Shown here one piece after another: positions 5,296 through 5,694 of a stretch of DNA of 5,694 nt (its first letter is position 1; each line of letters starts with the position of its first letter). Location of the stretch: the NCBI GenBank assembly GCA_025360895.1, contig JANYBF010000095.1:1-5694 (forward strand). The letters run 5' to 3'. The position numbers and the translations under genes are program-made. Under the pieces are notes generated by a model that saw only the letters and a list, made by a program, of their open reading frames with translations, searched no databases and was not told where the DNA came from. Source of the stretch: Verrucomicrobiota bacterium. GTDB lineage: Bacteria; Verrucomicrobiota; Verrucomicrobiia; Limisphaerales; JADLHS01.

Positions 5296-5694
5296 ATGCA
5301 AATTCAAGTCGGCCTCATCACCATTTCGGATCGTGCCTCGCGCGGGCTTTACGATGATCTCGGCGGACCCGCGCTCAAGCGGGCAGCGGAAGGCTATTGC
5401 TGGCGGATTCTCCATGATTCGCTCGTCCCCGACGAGAAGCACGAAATCCAGCAAGCCATCCGTGCGTTGATCACCAAAGGCTGCCAGTTAATTCTCACCA
5501 CCGGCGGCACGGGTGTCGCGTTGCGAGACGTAACGCCGGAAGCCGTGCGCGAGATTGCCGTGCGCGAATTGCCCGGCTTCGGCGAAGTCATGCGCGCGGA
5601 ATCCATGAAACTCACTTCCAACGCCATCCTTTCGCGAAATCTGGCGGTAGTCGTGGGTAATGCGCTAGTGATTTGTCTGCCGGGGAAACCCAGC
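5296..5694 (+). CDS. mogA: Molybdopterin adenylyltransferase, N-terminal part (cut by right window edge)
   Basis: 133 codons are visible without a stop up to the window end. MogA activates molybdopterin with ATP to adenylyl-molybdopterin before MoeA inserts molybdate. Matching features: GLITISDRASRGLYDDLGGPAL (6-27), LVPDE with Asp46 (E. coli Asp49), the cofactor-binding LTTGGTG (67-73), RDVTPEA with Asp78 (E. coli Asp82), ELPGFGEVMR, NAILSR and LPGKPS (128-133). The YDDLGGPAL and ELPGFGE stretches favour MogA over MoaB. E. coli MogA has about 195 residues, so roughly a third of the protein is missing. The ATG has no Shine-Dalgarno. It very likely acts with the preceding moaC. Confidence 0.93.
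   Translation, partial: MQIQVGLITISDRASRGLYDDLGGPALKRAAEGYCWRILHDSLVPDEKHEIQQAIRALITKGCQLILTTGGTGVALRDVTPEAVREIAVRELPGFGEVMRAESMKLTSNAILSRNLAVVVGNALVICLPGKPS

Noticed and set aside
1..5694. CRISPR array, tRNA, rRNA, insertion sequence or attachment site
   Set aside because: No regularly spaced repeats, cloverleaf-like segments, transposase frames or long terminal inverted repeats were seen.

Overview
The window looks like chromosomal DNA of a GC-rich Gram-negative bacterium, most plausibly a member of the Verrucomicrobiota (Pedosphaera/Limisphaera-like). The Gram-negative inference rests on an outer-membrane beta-barrel protein ending in Phe and an ADP-heptose (LPS core) pathway kinase. The Verrucomicrobiota inference rests on the style of the ECF sigma factor and on the mostly Shine-Dalgarno-poor starts. 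It is an impression from remembered families, not a database result.

Layout. (1) Positions 1-486, minus strand: the N-terminal 162 codons of an ECF-type sigma factor that runs off the left edge. (2) Positions 487-826: a non-coding divergent region with promoter-like sites for both sides. (3) Positions 827-1528, plus: a secreted outer-membrane beta-barrel protein of unknown specific role. (4) Positions 1578-4143, plus: a tight three-gene set of thiG (thiazole synthase), an hldA/rfaE1-type heptose-7-phosphate kinase and panB (ketopantoate hydroxymethyltransferase), with a 2-nt gap and then a 1-nt overlap. (5) Positions 4144-4206: a short convergent gap with an imperfect hairpin. (6) Positions 4207-4608, minus: an uncharacterised small membrane protein with about three transmembrane segments. 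(7) Positions 4609-4773: an AT-rich divergent control region holding a near-ideal operator-like inverted repeat next to a good promoter. (8) Positions 4774-5268 and 5296-5694, plus: moaC and the start of mogA, two molybdenum cofactor (Moco) genes; mogA is cut by the right edge.

How the genes work together. The thiG-hldA-panB set joins three unrelated pathways (thiamine, LPS heptose, pantothenate/CoA), so it looks like a housekeeping transcription unit rather than one pathway. moaC and mogA act in the same pathway: MoaC makes cyclic pyranopterin monophosphate and MogA adenylylates molybdopterin. The least explained part is the membrane protein together with its dedicated palindromic operator, divergent from moaC. 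A second theme is translation initiation. Most genes here lack a recognisable Shine-Dalgarno sequence, and thiG and mogA have a -10-like hexamer ending 7-8 nt before their ATG, which suggests leaderless transcripts. No RNA gene, mobile element, CRISPR array or long repeat was seen.
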